Of a stretch of DNA of 64,000 nt, positions 14,478-23,677 are shown in pieces. How positions within the stretch are numbered: the stretch's first letter is position 1; the number at the start of each line of letters is the position of its first letter. The translations under genes and the position numbers were made by a program. The stretch spans positions 1 through 64,000 of the forward strand of contig JBEVWC010000012.1 in the NCBI GenBank assembly GCA_040506775.1. The letters run 5' to 3'. Origin of the DNA: Thiodiazotropha sp040506775. GTDB lineage: Bacteria > Pseudomonadota > Gammaproteobacteria > Chromatiales > Chromatiaceae. The notes under the pieces are model-generated. The model made no database searches. It saw only the letters and a list, made by a program, of their open reading frames with translations, and was not told the origin of the DNA.

Positions 14478-15680
14478 TCATTCCTCTGCGAACCGGTAAT
14501 CTTTCTCCTGCCCCTGCTTGCGGATCGATGACACCAGGGCATCGTCTACAGTGGCCTGATGTGCTTCAGCGGCCTGTTTTTTCGAATCTGTGATAAACCG
14601 GTCACGGGCCTTGCCGAGTTCCGCGATCTCCTGCTTGATCTGCTCCCGCTCTGCCGCCTTGGCCGAGACATAGGCTTCCCGCTGCTGAAGATTCATGCCG
14701 CTCATCTCCTCGGGCAACTCACTTTCATCCAGGTTACGCAGTGCCTGCTCATCATCCTTGGTGGCATCCACCAGGTCCCATTGACGATTGGAATAGAGAC
14801 TCCCGGCCTTGGACTTGGCCCGTTTTGCGAGCAGGGCAGGGGAGATGCCGAGGGTGTTGGCATCCTGCTCGAGCTGGCGTTGCTTGCCGGTGTGGCCCTG
14901 CTTGCCGAACGGAATGTAGGTTTCGTTGAGCGCCTGGTTCAACTCGGCGATGCGGGCATCCTGGGGCGCAGGAGCATGGGCGATTTTGTGATTGTGATCG
15001 ATGCTCATGTAGTCGCCGCCGGCCAGCAGCGCCCCGTCCTGCCAGCCGGAGCCGCGACCCTCGTCATAGCTGCCGGCATGAATGGTGTTGACCACGATTC
15101 CCGCGGCCTTGGCCTTTGTCACAGCCTCCCGGTATGGGACCGGGCCCTGACTGAACGGCTCGTTGCCGGCGATGAAAATCGCCCGGATGTCCTGCTCCGC
15201 ATGGCTCCACTGCAACTGAGTCGTCGCCTGATCGATAACCTGACCACAATATTCGTTGCCTCCGTTGGTGGTGAGTGAAAACAGGGCCTCCGAGACCCGG
15301 TCCAGGTCCCCGGTCAGGTCGGTGACCTTGCGGATGTAACCGCTCTCACCGCTAAGCCGGTCATTGCCGTATTCGAAGACTGCCACTTCCAGGCGGGCGG
15401 AACGGCCGTTCCTGCGTGCTTTGGAGAACTCGTCGACCACCCGCCACAATTGGTTGCGGGCCTGGTCGATCAGTCCGTCCATGCTGTTGCTGGTGTCGAG
15501 CAGAATAGCGAGCTGAATGCGTGGCTGAGTCAGTGGATTTTGAGCTTGTCCGGCGACTATGGGCTGTGTGGCTGGATTGGCGGCATGCACCAGGATCGGT
15601 GCCGAGAGGACTGCGCACAGGCTCAAAGCCAGAATCGTGACGCGGGATGGTTTAACGGAATGTGTGAGTTTGGATTTCAT
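14478..15680 (-). CDS. Secreted von Willebrand factor type A domain protein
   Basis: This 400-residue protein has a signal peptide (hydrophobic ~15-30, VHA-ANP cleavage near 34). The VWA domain runs from about 55 to 235, with the metal-binding MIDAS motif DTSNS at 62-66. The segment LTTNGGNEYCGQV and the late YMSIDHNH are typical of a group of periplasmic VWA proteins. The C-terminal ~120 residues are helical and highly charged (AAEREQIKQEIAELGKARDRF), probably coiled coil. It likely binds a protein partner in the periplasm; the partner is unknown. It stands alone, convergent with purF. Confidence 0.85.
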   Translation of the reverse strand: MKSKLTHSVKPSRVTILALSLCAVLSAPILVHAANPATQPIVAGQAQNPLTQPRIQLAILLDTSNSMDGLIDQARNQLWRVVDEFSKARRNGRSARLEVAVFEYGNDRLSGESGYIRKVTDLTGDLDRVSEALFSLTTNGGNEYCGQVIDQATTQLQWSHAEQDIRAIFIAGNEPFSQGPVPYREAVTKAKAAGIVVNTIHAGSYDEGRGSGWQDGALLAGGDYMSIDHNHKIAHAPAPQDARIAELNQALNETYIPFGKQGHTGKQRQLEQDANTLGISPALLAKRAKSKAGSLYSNRQWDLVDATKDDEQALRNLDESELPEEMSGMNLQQREAYVSAKAAEREQIKQEIAELGKARDRFITDSKKQAAEAHQATVDDALVSSIRKQGQEKDYRFAEE

Positions 15681-15861
15681 GTTCAGGCTCCCTGTGGTTG
15701 TTCTGCCACTCCATGCTAGGAAGCCCCGGGTCGGGAGATAAGACGCCGCCGTGTAAAATCTGTCCGCTCCGCTTTACATAAAATTTACATGTAGCGCCGT
15801 TCCCGCACGGAAGCGCGGAAACGGCGGGTTCTCAGCTGTGATCAGACATCATGTGGCTGAC

Positions 15862-16581
15862 TCAATCATGAGAGCCGACCCGGATGACCAGTTTCGCCAC
15901 CGGACCCTGCCAGGTATGCACCCGGGCGTCGAGGTCGCTGTCACCGCCGATCGGGTCCCGGTCGCCGATGTTCCCCCGGTGCAGGTGCACGGTCGGATTG
16001 TAGTCCGGGCCGACACTGGCGACTCCACCACTGCCCGCATTCATCCCCGGATCGGCGGGTATGCCGGGGGTGTTGGGTGCGCCGCCTCCGGTGATGATCT
16101 CGTCATTCGCTTCAGTACCGGCATCATAGCCGTGCAGGTAGTAGGTGTAGGTGCCACGACGTTGCGGGACTTCGATGCCGTTCGCGCCGACGAAACCGTC
16201 ATTGGTGGGCAGCAGCATGCCGACGATGGAGAGGGCGCGCTCACCGCGGCGGGTGCGATCGAACACGGCCTCTGTTGTGGCCCCAGGGGCCAGCAGACCG
16301 GATGCGGGGTTCTCCACGTAACTGTGGCCTGAGATCTGCAGATCGCTGATCAAACCGCTCAGGTCACCGCCTTCGGCCATTGCCTGCAGATGCCCGGAAG
16401 CGGCCATGCCGGGTTCGAACAGGTGGGTGTCCGAATCATGCATCGCCACCAGCAGTGGGGTGAAGTAGATGGCATTGGTCAGGTTGGTGACCTCCACACG
16501 GATGTCCCGCTCTCCGGCAAATCCGAGGGGAGCGTAGAGCAGGCCGGCGCTGATCAGCAGGTTGGCAATGGGGTGTTTCAT
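15862..16581 (-). CDS. Secreted spondin-domain protein
   Basis: About 239 residues. The start at 16581 (MKHPIANLLISAGLLYAPLG, a signal peptide) is chosen because GGAGGA lies just upstream. Residues ~25-150 match bacterial spondin_N domains: RVEVTNLTNAIYFTPLLVAMHD, LFEPGMAASGHLQAMAEGG, then a late ANDEII segment. The C-terminus (~160-239) is Gly/Pro-rich (GGGAPNTPGIPADPGMN) and ends in a short beta-rich piece. It is probably exported and surface- or matrix-associated. Function in bacteria is not established. Confidence 0.82.
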   Translation of the reverse strand: MKHPIANLLISAGLLYAPLGFAGERDIRVEVTNLTNAIYFTPLLVAMHDSDTHLFEPGMAASGHLQAMAEGGDLSGLISDLQISGHSYVENPASGLLAPGATTEAVFDRTRRGERALSIVGMLLPTNDGFVGANGIEVPQRRGTYTYYLHGYDAGTEANDEIITGGGAPNTPGIPADPGMNAGSGGVASVGPDYNPTVHLHRGNIGDRDPIGGDSDLDARVHTWQGPVAKLVIRVGSHD

Positions 16582-16757
16582 GTCGATTCCTCCTTTTGTT
16601 GTAGGTGGAATCAGTGTGGTCCCGGGGTTTCCCGCGCACATCACGAAATGTTCACAATTGCATCACAACAGCCGCCGGTAATGTGTCTCAAGTTCAGTAC
16701 GCTGCACCAGGGCAGGTGCGAGGGGATCGGTGGGATGGTCTTATGTCTGATGTGATG

Positions 16758-18362
16758 TCAGGCGGCCAGGTAAACCCGGTTACGGCCATTCTGCTTGGCC
16801 CGGTACATGGCATGGTCTGCAGCACGCAGCAATTCATCGCAGCTCTTGCCATGGTTCGGATAGGCGGCCACCCCGACGCTGATGGTGATCGAGACATCCA
16901 GATCCTCTTCGATGACAAAGGCGGTCTCCTCAACCAGGCGTCTGAGCCGTTCCGCCATTTCCAGGGCCCCGGTTTCATCCAGTTCCGGGAGAATGATGGC
17001 CAGTTCCTCACCGCCGTAGCGGGCCGCATAATCCACCGAGCGGATGGCTGATGAGAGCAGCCGGCCGAGTTTTCTCAGCACCTCATCCCCCGCCCTGTGG
17101 CCGAACAGGTCATTCACCGATTTGAAGTGATCGACGTCGATCCAAAGCAGTGACAGATGGCGTCTGTAGCGGTAGGCGCGTTGCAACTCTTCACGGAACT
17201 GAAGTTCCATCTCGCGGCGGTTGTACAGATCGGTGAGGGCATCCCGGGAGGCGAGCAGGGCCAGTTCCTGCTCCAGTGCCTTGCGTTTGTCGATGTCCAT
17301 GATGATGCCTTCGAGATAGGGCTGATCGTCGACCAGTACCTTCCGGCCCTGCTCCCAGACCCAGACCTCAGACCCATCCTTGCGTCGAATCCGGTACTCT
17401 GCGGCAAACGGACGATTCTCCACCAATGCCTGTTGAACCTCACGGGTGAGTCCTGGCAGATCCTCCTCGTGGACGATGGAGGCGTAGGCGATGGTTTTGT
17501 TGTCGATCAGGCACTCGGGATCGTAGCCCGTCAGTTTGGCGCAACCGCTGGAGACGAACAGCATGGTCCAGCATTCGTCATCCCGGCAGCGGTAGGCCAT
17601 TCCCGGGAGATTGGACATCAAGGTGGCGAGCTGGCGTTCCCGTTCCACCAGGGCATGCTCCGCGAGTTTGTAGGCGGTGATGTCCCGGCCGATGGCGATC
17701 GCTCCGACGATCTGCCCCTGCTGATCGAAGAAGCGGCGGGCATTCCAGGCAATGTCCTTGTGCTCACCCCGCCGGGTCATGATGCGGGTTTCGAATTCCA
17801 CCATCTCTTTACCCAGGTTGAGGATTTCCGATGCCTTGGCGATGATGCGGGCACGGTATTCCGGGTCCGGGTAGACGAGTTCCCAGATACTCGCGTTGCC
17901 CAGTACTTCATCCCGTGAATAACCGCTGATCTGCTCGGCGGCCTTGTTCCACAGGGTGACCCGGGTGGCGGTGTCGAGGACATTGATCCAGACATTCGCA
18001 TTGTCGATGACGCTGCCCCAGAACTGGCTCAGCATATCGAGTTCCGTCTGTTGTTTCCTGAACCGCTCCAGCTGACGCTCCTGGGAGTGGAGATGGTGGC
18101 GGGTGATCCACAGCAGAGCCAGGCCGGTGACCAGCACGAAGCCCCACCACTTGACGGTCTGGAAGTGGCTGAGATCCTGGGGATTGTTGAACAGGCTCGC
18201 GAGAACCGCATCGGATAGGCTGATCCATAACCCCGCCGCCACGGCATAAACCAGGGCGATCTGAACGGCTTTTCTGATCGGAGAGAGGTGTCGCGGTCGG
18301 TCTGTCATGAGGACAGTTTGTTCCCTGGTGCCGGCAGGTTGCGGCCCACCGTGGTTATCCAT
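16758..18362 (-). CDS. Membrane PAS-PAS-GGDEF diguanylate cyclase
   Basis: 534 residues. Two transmembrane helices lie at about 30-55 and 68-88. Two PAS domains follow: ~115-225 (ITAYKLAEHAL at the end) and ~240-360, ending in DIDKRKALEQELA. A GGDEF domain runs from ~370 to the end. The active-site motif is GGEEL at 450-454, a functional variant. The inhibitory-site motif RSVD is five residues before it. The protein should make c-di-GMP from GTP in response to a signal sensed by the PAS domains, possibly through a bound cofactor. It stands alone and is divergent from the ribBA operon. A second in-frame ATG at codon 19 is an alternative start. Confidence 0.92.
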   Translation of the reverse strand: MDNHGGPQPAGTREQTVLMTDRPRHLSPIRKAVQIALVYAVAAGLWISLSDAVLASLFNNPQDLSHFQTVKWWGFVLVTGLALLWITRHHLHSQERQLERFRKQQTELDMLSQFWGSVIDNANVWINVLDTATRVTLWNKAAEQISGYSRDEVLGNASIWELVYPDPEYRARIIAKASEILNLGKEMVEFETRIMTRRGEHKDIAWNARRFFDQQGQIVGAIAIGRDITAYKLAEHALVERERQLATLMSNLPGMAYRCRDDECWTMLFVSSGCAKLTGYDPECLIDNKTIAYASIVHEEDLPGLTREVQQALVENRPFAAEYRIRRKDGSEVWVWEQGRKVLVDDQPYLEGIIMDIDKRKALEQELALLASRDALTDLYNRREMELQFREELQRAYRYRRHLSLLWIDVDHFKSVNDLFGHRAGDEVLRKLGRLLSSAIRSVDYAARYGGEELAIILPELDETGALEMAERLRRLVEETAFVIEEDLDVSITISVGVAAYPNHGKSCDELLRAADHAMYRAKQNGRNRVYLAA

Positions 18363-18506
18363 AATCGATCACTGCTGGTGGTGAAGTTTAGCATTGATCC
18401 GGAGGAACGGACCCCCCGTTGTACGCCTTGAATTCCCATGTTCGGGCGTGTCGGCCGGGGACGACCCGCAACCCTGAGAATTTCAGATGTTCTGTGCCGC
18501 AGGCTC

Positions 18507-18515
18507 TGTTAGAAT
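18507..18515 (+). promoter_or_regulatory. Extended -10 element upstream of ribBA
   Basis: TGTTAGAAT is a TGn-extended -10 hexamer of the same type as at gltX. It lies 48 bases before the ribBA ATG. No FMN riboswitch sequence is seen between the divergent genes. Confidence 0.45.
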
Positions 18516-18562
18516 CGGCGGTTCTCTGAATAACACCCCTTTAAGTATCTGGCTTGAAGTAT

Positions 18563-19681
18563 ATGGCGCTCAACACCACTGAAGAAATTATTGCGGACCT
18601 GAAACAGGGCAAAATGGTCGTCATCATGGACGACGAGGACCGGGAAAACGAAGGCGACCTGATCATGGCCGCCGAATGCGTCACCCCCGATGCCATCAAT
18701 TTCATGGCCCGTTTCGGACGCGGTCTGATCTGCCTGACCCTGACCAAGGAGCGCTGCAGTCAACTGCGCCTGCCTCTCATGGTCACCACGGATGACGAGT
18801 TGGCGGCGACCAACTTCACCGTTTCCATCGAGGCTGCGGAAGGGGTGACCACCGGTATTTCCGCCGCCGATCGGGCCACCACCGTGCTGGCCGCGGTGAA
18901 ACCCGATGCCAAACCCCAGGATCTGGTGCAGCCCGGACACATCTTTCCGCTCATGGCTCAGCCCGGCGGAGTGCTGGTGCGTGCGGGGCATACTGAAGCG
19001 GGCTGCGATCTGGCCCGCCTGGCAGGGCTCTCGCCGACATCGGTGATCGTCGAGATCCTCAACGAGGACGGCACCATGGCGCGCCGCCCGGACCTGGAGG
19101 TGTTCGCCGAAAAGCACGATCTGAAGATCGGCACGATCGCGGACCTGATCCAGTACCGGATCCAGAACGAAACCACCATCGAGCGGGTCAGCGAGTGCCA
19201 CTTCCCCACCGAGTTCGGCGAATTCCGCCTGGTGGCCTACCAGGATATGGTGGACAACGAACTCCACCTGGCCCTGGTCAAGGGGCATCCCGCTCCGGAG
19301 CGGCCCACCATGGTCAGGGTGCACATGCAAAACAGCCTGTGCGACCTGTTCGAGGCCAAATCCCGGGACTGTGGCTGGCCCCTGCGCAGCGCCATGAAGC
19401 TGATCGGCGAGTCCGAGGAGGGCGTGATCGTGGTGCTGCGCAATCACGACACCGCGCGGGAGATCGTGCAGCGGATGATGGAGTGCCAGGCCCATGGCAG
19501 CACCCACCAGCGCTATCAGAAAAAAGACAACAGCAAGGAACTGCGCACCTACGGCGTGGGCGCACAGATCCTCTCAGATCTCGGCGTACGCAAGATGCGG
19601 GTGCTGAGTGCGCCGAAGAGCATCCATGCCCTGTCCGGTTTCGATATGGAGGTCACCGAATACATCGAGGCCGATCGCTAG
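18563..19681 (+). CDS. ribBA: 3,4-dihydroxy-2-butanone-4-phosphate synthase with degenerate GTP cyclohydrolase II half
   Basis: 372 residues. The N-terminal DHBP synthase domain (1-~200) is intact: DDEDRENEGDL at 23-33 and GHTEAGCDL at 142-150. It makes the four-carbon unit of riboflavin from ribulose 5-phosphate. The C-terminal half (~205-372) is GTP cyclohydrolase II-like but appears inactive. Of the three zinc Cys, two are replaced (Asn257 and Arg268; Cys270 kept), and the R-x-EGRG loop reads RNHDTARE. Only DHBP synthase activity is expected, and a separate ribA must exist elsewhere. ATG 18563 is preferred over the in-frame TTG at 18554. It is the first gene of ribBA-ribH-nusB-thiL-pgpA. 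Confidence 0.93.
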   Translation: MALNTTEEIIADLKQGKMVVIMDDEDRENEGDLIMAAECVTPDAINFMARFGRGLICLTLTKERCSQLRLPLMVTTDDELAATNFTVSIEAAEGVTTGISAADRATTVLAAVKPDAKPQDLVQPGHIFPLMAQPGGVLVRAGHTEAGCDLARLAGLSPTSVIVEILNEDGTMARRPDLEVFAEKHDLKIGTIADLIQYRIQNETTIERVSECHFPTEFGEFRLVAYQDMVDNELHLALVKGHPAPERPTMVRVHMQNSLCDLFEAKSRDCGWPLRSAMKLIGESEEGVIVVLRNHDTAREIVQRMMECQAHGSTHQRYQKKDNSKELRTYGVGAQILSDLGVRKMRVLSAPKSIHALSGFDMEVTEYIEADR

Positions 19682-19760
19682 CAGCCTGCTGAGCGATGCC
19701 CGCCGAACATGCTATATTTGGACGGCTTGATCAATCAGATTTGTTCCCAGGATAAGCAAC

Positions 19761-20231
19761 ATGACGATAAACACAATCGAAGGGGTCATGACAGTCGACA
19801 ATGCGCGCTTCTGTCTGGTAGTGGCACGATTCAACAGCTTCATTGTCGAGAGTCTGCTCGACGGGGCCATTGATACCCTCAAGCGGCACGGAGCCAAAGA
19901 GGAGGACCTGACCCTGGTTCGGGTGCCGGGCGCCTTCGAGATGCCGGTCGCTCTGGAAAAGCTGGCGGCGAGCGGCAAGTACGATGCCATCGTTGCCCTG
20001 GGTGCGGTGATTCGCGGCGGCACCCCTCACTTCGATTATGTGGCCGGGGAGTGCGTCAAGGGCATGGCCCAGGTCAGCCTCAAGCACGGTGTGCCGATCG
20101 CCTTCGGGGTGTTGACCGTCGATACCATCGAGCAGGCCATCGAGCGTGCGGGTACCAAGGCCGGCAACAAGGGCGCTGAAGCGACCCTGTCCGCCATCGA
20201 GATGGTCAATCTTCTGCGTCAGATCGGTTGA
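19761..20231 (+). CDS. ribH: 6,7-dimethyl-8-ribityllumazine synthase
   Basis: 156 residues. It condenses the ribBA product with the pyrimidine intermediate to form lumazine, the penultimate riboflavin step, in an icosahedral or pentameric complex. Family signatures include ARFNSFIVESLLDGA near 27-41, VPGAFEMPVALEKLA near 54-68 and GAVIRGGTPHFDYV near 82-95, with the catalytic His in the last. Its TGA overlaps the nusB ATG, showing translational coupling. Confidence 0.97.
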   Translation: MTINTIEGVMTVDNARFCLVVARFNSFIVESLLDGAIDTLKRHGAKEEDLTLVRVPGAFEMPVALEKLAASGKYDAIVALGAVIRGGTPHFDYVAGECVKGMAQVSLKHGVPIAFGVLTVDTIEQAIERAGTKAGNKGAEATLSAIEMVNLLRQIG

Positions 20232-20665
20232 TGAGCGAGAAACGCAGTCAGGCGCGCCGCTACGCGGTCCAGGCCATCTACCAGTGGCAGATGGCCGGTC
20301 AGGACGTCAATGACATCGTCAACCAGTTCCTCGAAGAGCAGGAGCTGAATGGCTTCGAGGTTCCCTATTTCCAGGACCTGGTCCGGGGTGTGCCCACCCA
20401 CCTGGGGGAGCTCGACGCATTGCTCAAGCCCTCCCTCGACCGGGCTATTGAGAGCGTCGATCCGGTAGAACGGGCGGTGCTGCGCATTGGCGCCTACGAA
20501 CTGCACTACAAGCCCGAGGTCCCGTACCGGGTGGTGATCAATGAGGCGGTCGAAATGGCCAAGGTGTTCGGTGCCGAACAGGGTCACAAGTACGTCAACG
20601 GGGTGTTGGACAAGCTGGCCAAACAGGTTCGCGCCCTGGAAATCGCCGCCAAGAAAAAGGGCTGA
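20231..20665 (+). CDS. nusB: Transcription antitermination factor NusB
   Basis: 144 residues. NusB binds boxA RNA with S10 (NusE) and supports antitermination in rRNA operons. The N-terminal R-x-A-VQAIYQWQ motif and the C-terminal INEAVEMAKVFGAEQGHKYVNGVLDKL block are diagnostic. The start at 20231 overlaps the ribH stop (TGATG); the in-frame TTG at 20228 is not needed. It is in the conserved ribH-nusB-thiL order of gammaproteobacteria. Confidence 0.96.
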   Translation: MSEKRSQARRYAVQAIYQWQMAGQDVNDIVNQFLEEQELNGFEVPYFQDLVRGVPTHLGELDALLKPSLDRAIESVDPVERAVLRIGAYELHYKPEVPYRVVINEAVEMAKVFGAEQGHKYVNGVLDKLAKQVRALEIAAKKKG

Positions 20666-20680
20666 TCCCTCCCTCGGCCG

Positions 20681-21670
20681 ATGACTACCCGGCTAGAAAC
20701 CCCCGAATTCGCGCTCATAAGGCGCTATTTCTCCCAACTGACAAATACCCGTCCCGACGTTCTGCTCGGGATCGGCGATGACGCGGCGCTCACCCGACCC
20801 CCCGGCAACTGCCAACTGGCGACCAGTGTGGATACCCTGGTTTCCGGGGTGCACTTTCTGGAAACGGTCTCCCCCGAATCACTGGGACACAAGGCGCTGG
20901 CCGTCAATCTCAGCGATCTGGCCGCGATGGGGGCCGAACCGGCCTGGGTCACCCTGGCCCTGACTCTGCCCCGCATCGACGATCAATGGCTTGAGGACTT
21001 TGCCCGGGGATTCTCCCGGCTGGCCCAGGCTCACGCTGTGCAGCTGATCGGTGGTGATACCACCCGGGGGCCCCTCAGTATGACGGTACAGGTGCAGGGA
21101 TTCCTCCCGGACGGGGTGGCATTGCGGCGCGACACGGCCCGGGTAGGGGACGACATCTACGTGACCGGAACCCTGGGGGACGCGGCGCTGGGCCTCTACT
21201 ATCTGCAACATGGACTGACGGATGCGCCTGAAACCGCAGATCTGGTGAAACGGCTGGAACGTCCCCAGCCCCGCGTGGCGGCAGGTCTTGCAATACGTGA
21301 CTTGGCGCATAGTGCCATCGACCTGTCCGATGGCCTGGCCGCGGACCTGGGGCATATCCTCGACGCCAGCGGAGTCGGCGCCCGGGTGGCACTGGCCCAT
21401 CTGCCTTGTTGTGTGGCGGTATCGGATGCCATGCGCAGCAGGGGAGACTGGTCCCTGGCGGTTTCCGGTGGCGATGACTACGAACTCTGCCTGACCGCGC
21501 CCGTGGACGCCCGCCCGGCCCTGGCCGCACTCTCGCGCAGCCTCGACCTGCCGATCACCCGTATCGGGCAGGTGGAAGCCGAGCCTGGTCTGCGCTGGTA
21601 TGATGACGCAGGCCAGCCCTGGCACCCGGAGCATGGCGGCTATGACCATTTCACCGAACATGACGACTGA
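20681..21670 (+). CDS. thiL: Thiamine-monophosphate kinase
   Basis: 329 residues. It phosphorylates thiamine monophosphate to thiamine pyrophosphate with ATP. The AIR-synthase fold signatures are present: GIGDDAAL near 26-33, TSVDTLVSGVHFL near 48-60, and AVNLSDLAAMGAEP near 73-86. GGDTTRGPLSMTVQVQG follows near 123-139, and SGGDDYELCLTAP is near 260-272. It is close behind nusB (15 bases), and its 3' end overlaps the start region of pgpA. Confidence 0.96.
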   Translation: MTTRLETPEFALIRRYFSQLTNTRPDVLLGIGDDAALTRPPGNCQLATSVDTLVSGVHFLETVSPESLGHKALAVNLSDLAAMGAEPAWVTLALTLPRIDDQWLEDFARGFSRLAQAHAVQLIGGDTTRGPLSMTVQVQGFLPDGVALRRDTARVGDDIYVTGTLGDAALGLYYLQHGLTDAPETADLVKRLERPQPRVAAGLAIRDLAHSAIDLSDGLAADLGHILDASGVGARVALAHLPCCVAVSDAMRSRGDWSLAVSGGDDYELCLTAPVDARPALAALSRSLDLPITRIGQVEAEPGLRWYDDAGQPWHPEHGGYDHFTEHDD

Positions 21671-22148
21671 GCACGCACCCAACAAACCCGACATGGGCAA
21701 CCCGGTACACCTGCTTGCCTTCGGCTTCGGCAGCGGTCTCGCGCCCAAGGCGCCAGGCACCTTCGGGACCCTGGTGGGCATCCCTTTCTACCTGCTGCTG
21801 CAGCCATTGCCCCCGGTCTATTACAGTACCCTGGTGGCGTTGACCTTCCTGCTGGGGATCGGTATCTGTGGCCGCACCTCCCGTGATCTGGGGGTGCACG
21901 ATCACGGCGGCATCGTATGGGACGAAATCGTCGGTTATCTGGTCACCATGCTGTGGGCCCCGCAGGGCTGGGTATGGATGGTCATCGGCTTTGTGCTGTT
22001 CCGTTTCTTCGATATCCTCAAACCCTGGCCGATCCGCTGGTTCGATCGCAAGGTCTCGGGAGGATTCGGAATCATGCTCGATGATCTGATTGCGGGTCTG
22101 TTCGCGGCGGCCTTGCTGTTCGCAATTCAACACATGGGATGGTTTTGA
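21660..22148 (+). CDS. pgpA: Phosphatidylglycerophosphatase A
   Basis: About 162 residues. It removes the phosphate of phosphatidylglycerophosphate to give phosphatidylglycerol in the inner membrane. The PgpA signatures are FGSGLAPKAPGTFGTLVG near 20-37, DHGGIVWDEIVGYL near 81-94, and FRFFDILKPWPIRWFD near 117-132. Several hydrophobic helices are present. Starts at 21642, 21660 or 21693 are possible; 21660 (MTTEHAPNK) keeps a short overlap with the thiL stop. It is the last gene of the conserved riboflavin-nusB-thiL-pgpA group. Confidence 0.93.
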   Translation: MTTEHAPNKPDMGNPVHLLAFGFGSGLAPKAPGTFGTLVGIPFYLLLQPLPPVYYSTLVALTFLLGIGICGRTSRDLGVHDHGGIVWDEIVGYLVTMLWAPQGWVWMVIGFVLFRFFDILKPWPIRWFDRKVSGGFGIMLDDLIAGLFAAALLFAIQHMGWF

Positions 22149-22799
22149 ATGAAGGGACGAATCACCGCGATGAGTGGTCTGGGCATGCTACTGCTGGCGA
22201 CCGGCGCCGCTGCGGTGGAGCGCATCGTGGTGGAGGCCCTGTTTCCCGACAAGGCGATGGTCAGCATCGATGGTCAACGCCGTCTGCTGAAACTCGATCA
22301 GCCCTCACCGGAAGGGGTGCTGCTGATCTCCGCCAACAGTCGTGAAGCGGTGCTCGAGGTGGATGGTCAGCGCCAGAGTTATCCCCTGGGCGGACACATC
22401 ACCACCCGGTTTGCGCAGCCTGAAAAGGTCACCGCCAAGATCTGGCGGGATCAATCCGGCGCCTATACCACGGTGGGCAGTATCAACGGACGCACGGTGA
22501 ATTTTCTGGTGGACACCGGGGCTACCGCGGTGGCAATGCACGCCAACCAGGCCCGACGCCTGGGGATCTCCTACCGCATCGACGGCAACCCGATCTATGT
22601 GAATACCGCCAGCGGTACCGCGCGCGCCTATGACGTCACCCTTGATCGGGTGCAGGTCGGGGATATCACCCTCAGCCAGGTGCGCGGCTTTGTCATCGAT
22701 ACCGACGGTCCCCCCCGGGTGCTGCTCGGGATGAGCTTTCTCAACCGGGTCACGATGGAGGATCAGGGCGATCTGCTGATGCTCCAGCAACGCTTCTGA
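22149..22799 (+). CDS. Periplasmic retropepsin-like aspartic protease
   Basis: 216 residues. Signal peptide MKGRITAMSGLGMLLLATGA, cleavage around AAAVE (21-24). The protease domain begins near 105, with the active-site motif VDTGATAVAM (DTGA at 122-125). The late GMSFLNRVTM is the conserved LGMSFL block of the TIGR02281 clan AA proteases. As in retropepsins, one DTGA motif per chain implies a homodimer. An N-terminal ~90-residue domain (ERIVVEALFPDKAMVSIDGQ) precedes it. It follows pgpA with no gap and may be part of the same transcript. The substrate is unknown. Confidence 0.88.
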   Translation: MKGRITAMSGLGMLLLATGAAAVERIVVEALFPDKAMVSIDGQRRLLKLDQPSPEGVLLISANSREAVLEVDGQRQSYPLGGHITTRFAQPEKVTAKIWRDQSGAYTTVGSINGRTVNFLVDTGATAVAMHANQARRLGISYRIDGNPIYVNTASGTARAYDVTLDRVQVGDITLSQVRGFVIDTDGPPRVLLGMSFLNRVTMEDQGDLLMLQQRF

Positions 22800-22810
22800 C
22801 AGGACAGATC

Positions 22811-23509
22811 ATGATACCCCTGCTCGACGCCTTTGCCTTTCTCTGGTTTCTGTTCTGCTGGGTGGGGTACACCCGATTCGCTGATCAGCGGGCCAAGCAG
22901 CAACTGACCCTGATGAGCGTGATGAACCGCTACCGGTCTCAGTGGATGTACGAGATGCTGCATCGGGAAGCGCGTATCGTCGATTCCAACATCGTTGCGA
23001 TCCTCTCCCGCACCACCACCTTCCTGGCCTCCACGACGATCTTCATCCTCGCCGGACTGCTTGCCGTGATGGGCACCATGGACACTGCCATGGCGGTGGT
23101 CGGTACTCTGAGTTTCGCGGTGCAGAGCAGCCGTGAGATGTGGGAACTGAAACTGTTCCTGCTGTTGCTGGTGTTCGTTTATGCCTTCTTCAAGTTCACC
23201 TGGTCGATGCGCCACTTCAACTATCTCTCCATCATGATCGGTGCCGCACCGGGCAGTGAGGCCCTGCCGGAGTGGAGCGGGCGCTACGCGGAGCGGGCGG
23301 CGAGAGTCAGTTCGAATGCCACCAACACCTTCAACCGGGGGCTGCGCGCCTACTATTTCGGCCTCGCCTACCTGAGCTGGTTCCTGCATCCGCTGGCGTT
23401 CATCGGGGCCGCCACCCTGGTGGTGGGAGTGCTGTACCGCAGGGAGTTTCGCTCCCGGATGTTGCGTGAACTGGGTGATCCAGACGATTTCATGCGGGAT
23501 TGGGATTGA
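22811..23509 (+). CDS. DUF599 family membrane protein
   Basis: 232 residues with four hydrophobic helices (about 3-20, 72-92, 118-136 and 180-215). The segment MNRYRSQWMYEMLHREARIVDSN between helices 1 and 2 and the late NTFNRGLRAYYFGLAYLSWFL block match DUF599. The function of the family is unknown. It lies 11 bases after the retropepsin-like gene, so an operon is likely, but no functional tie is evident. Confidence 0.88.
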   Translation: MIPLLDAFAFLWFLFCWVGYTRFADQRAKQQLTLMSVMNRYRSQWMYEMLHREARIVDSNIVAILSRTTTFLASTTIFILAGLLAVMGTMDTAMAVVGTLSFAVQSSREMWELKLFLLLLVFVYAFFKFTWSMRHFNYLSIMIGAAPGSEALPEWSGRYAERAARVSSNATNTFNRGLRAYYFGLAYLSWFLHPLAFIGAATLVVGVLYRREFRSRMLRELGDPDDFMRDWD

Positions 23510-23677
23510 ACGCCAAGGCGGCAATACAAAGAAATTCTTCAATCAAGACAAACGGTCTGCCCATGGGGAAAACGGGCTGGCGGGCGCTTGGCTGAGATCC
23601 AACCGCGTAATTTCTGTCTGGAAAGACCCCGGGTTTCCCCTATGCTGGGTTGAATAACGACGCTCAAGGGTACGTCC

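Noticed and set aside
18363..18562. FMN riboswitch before ribBA
   Set aside because: None of the conserved FMN aptamer core sequences is present in the 200 bases.
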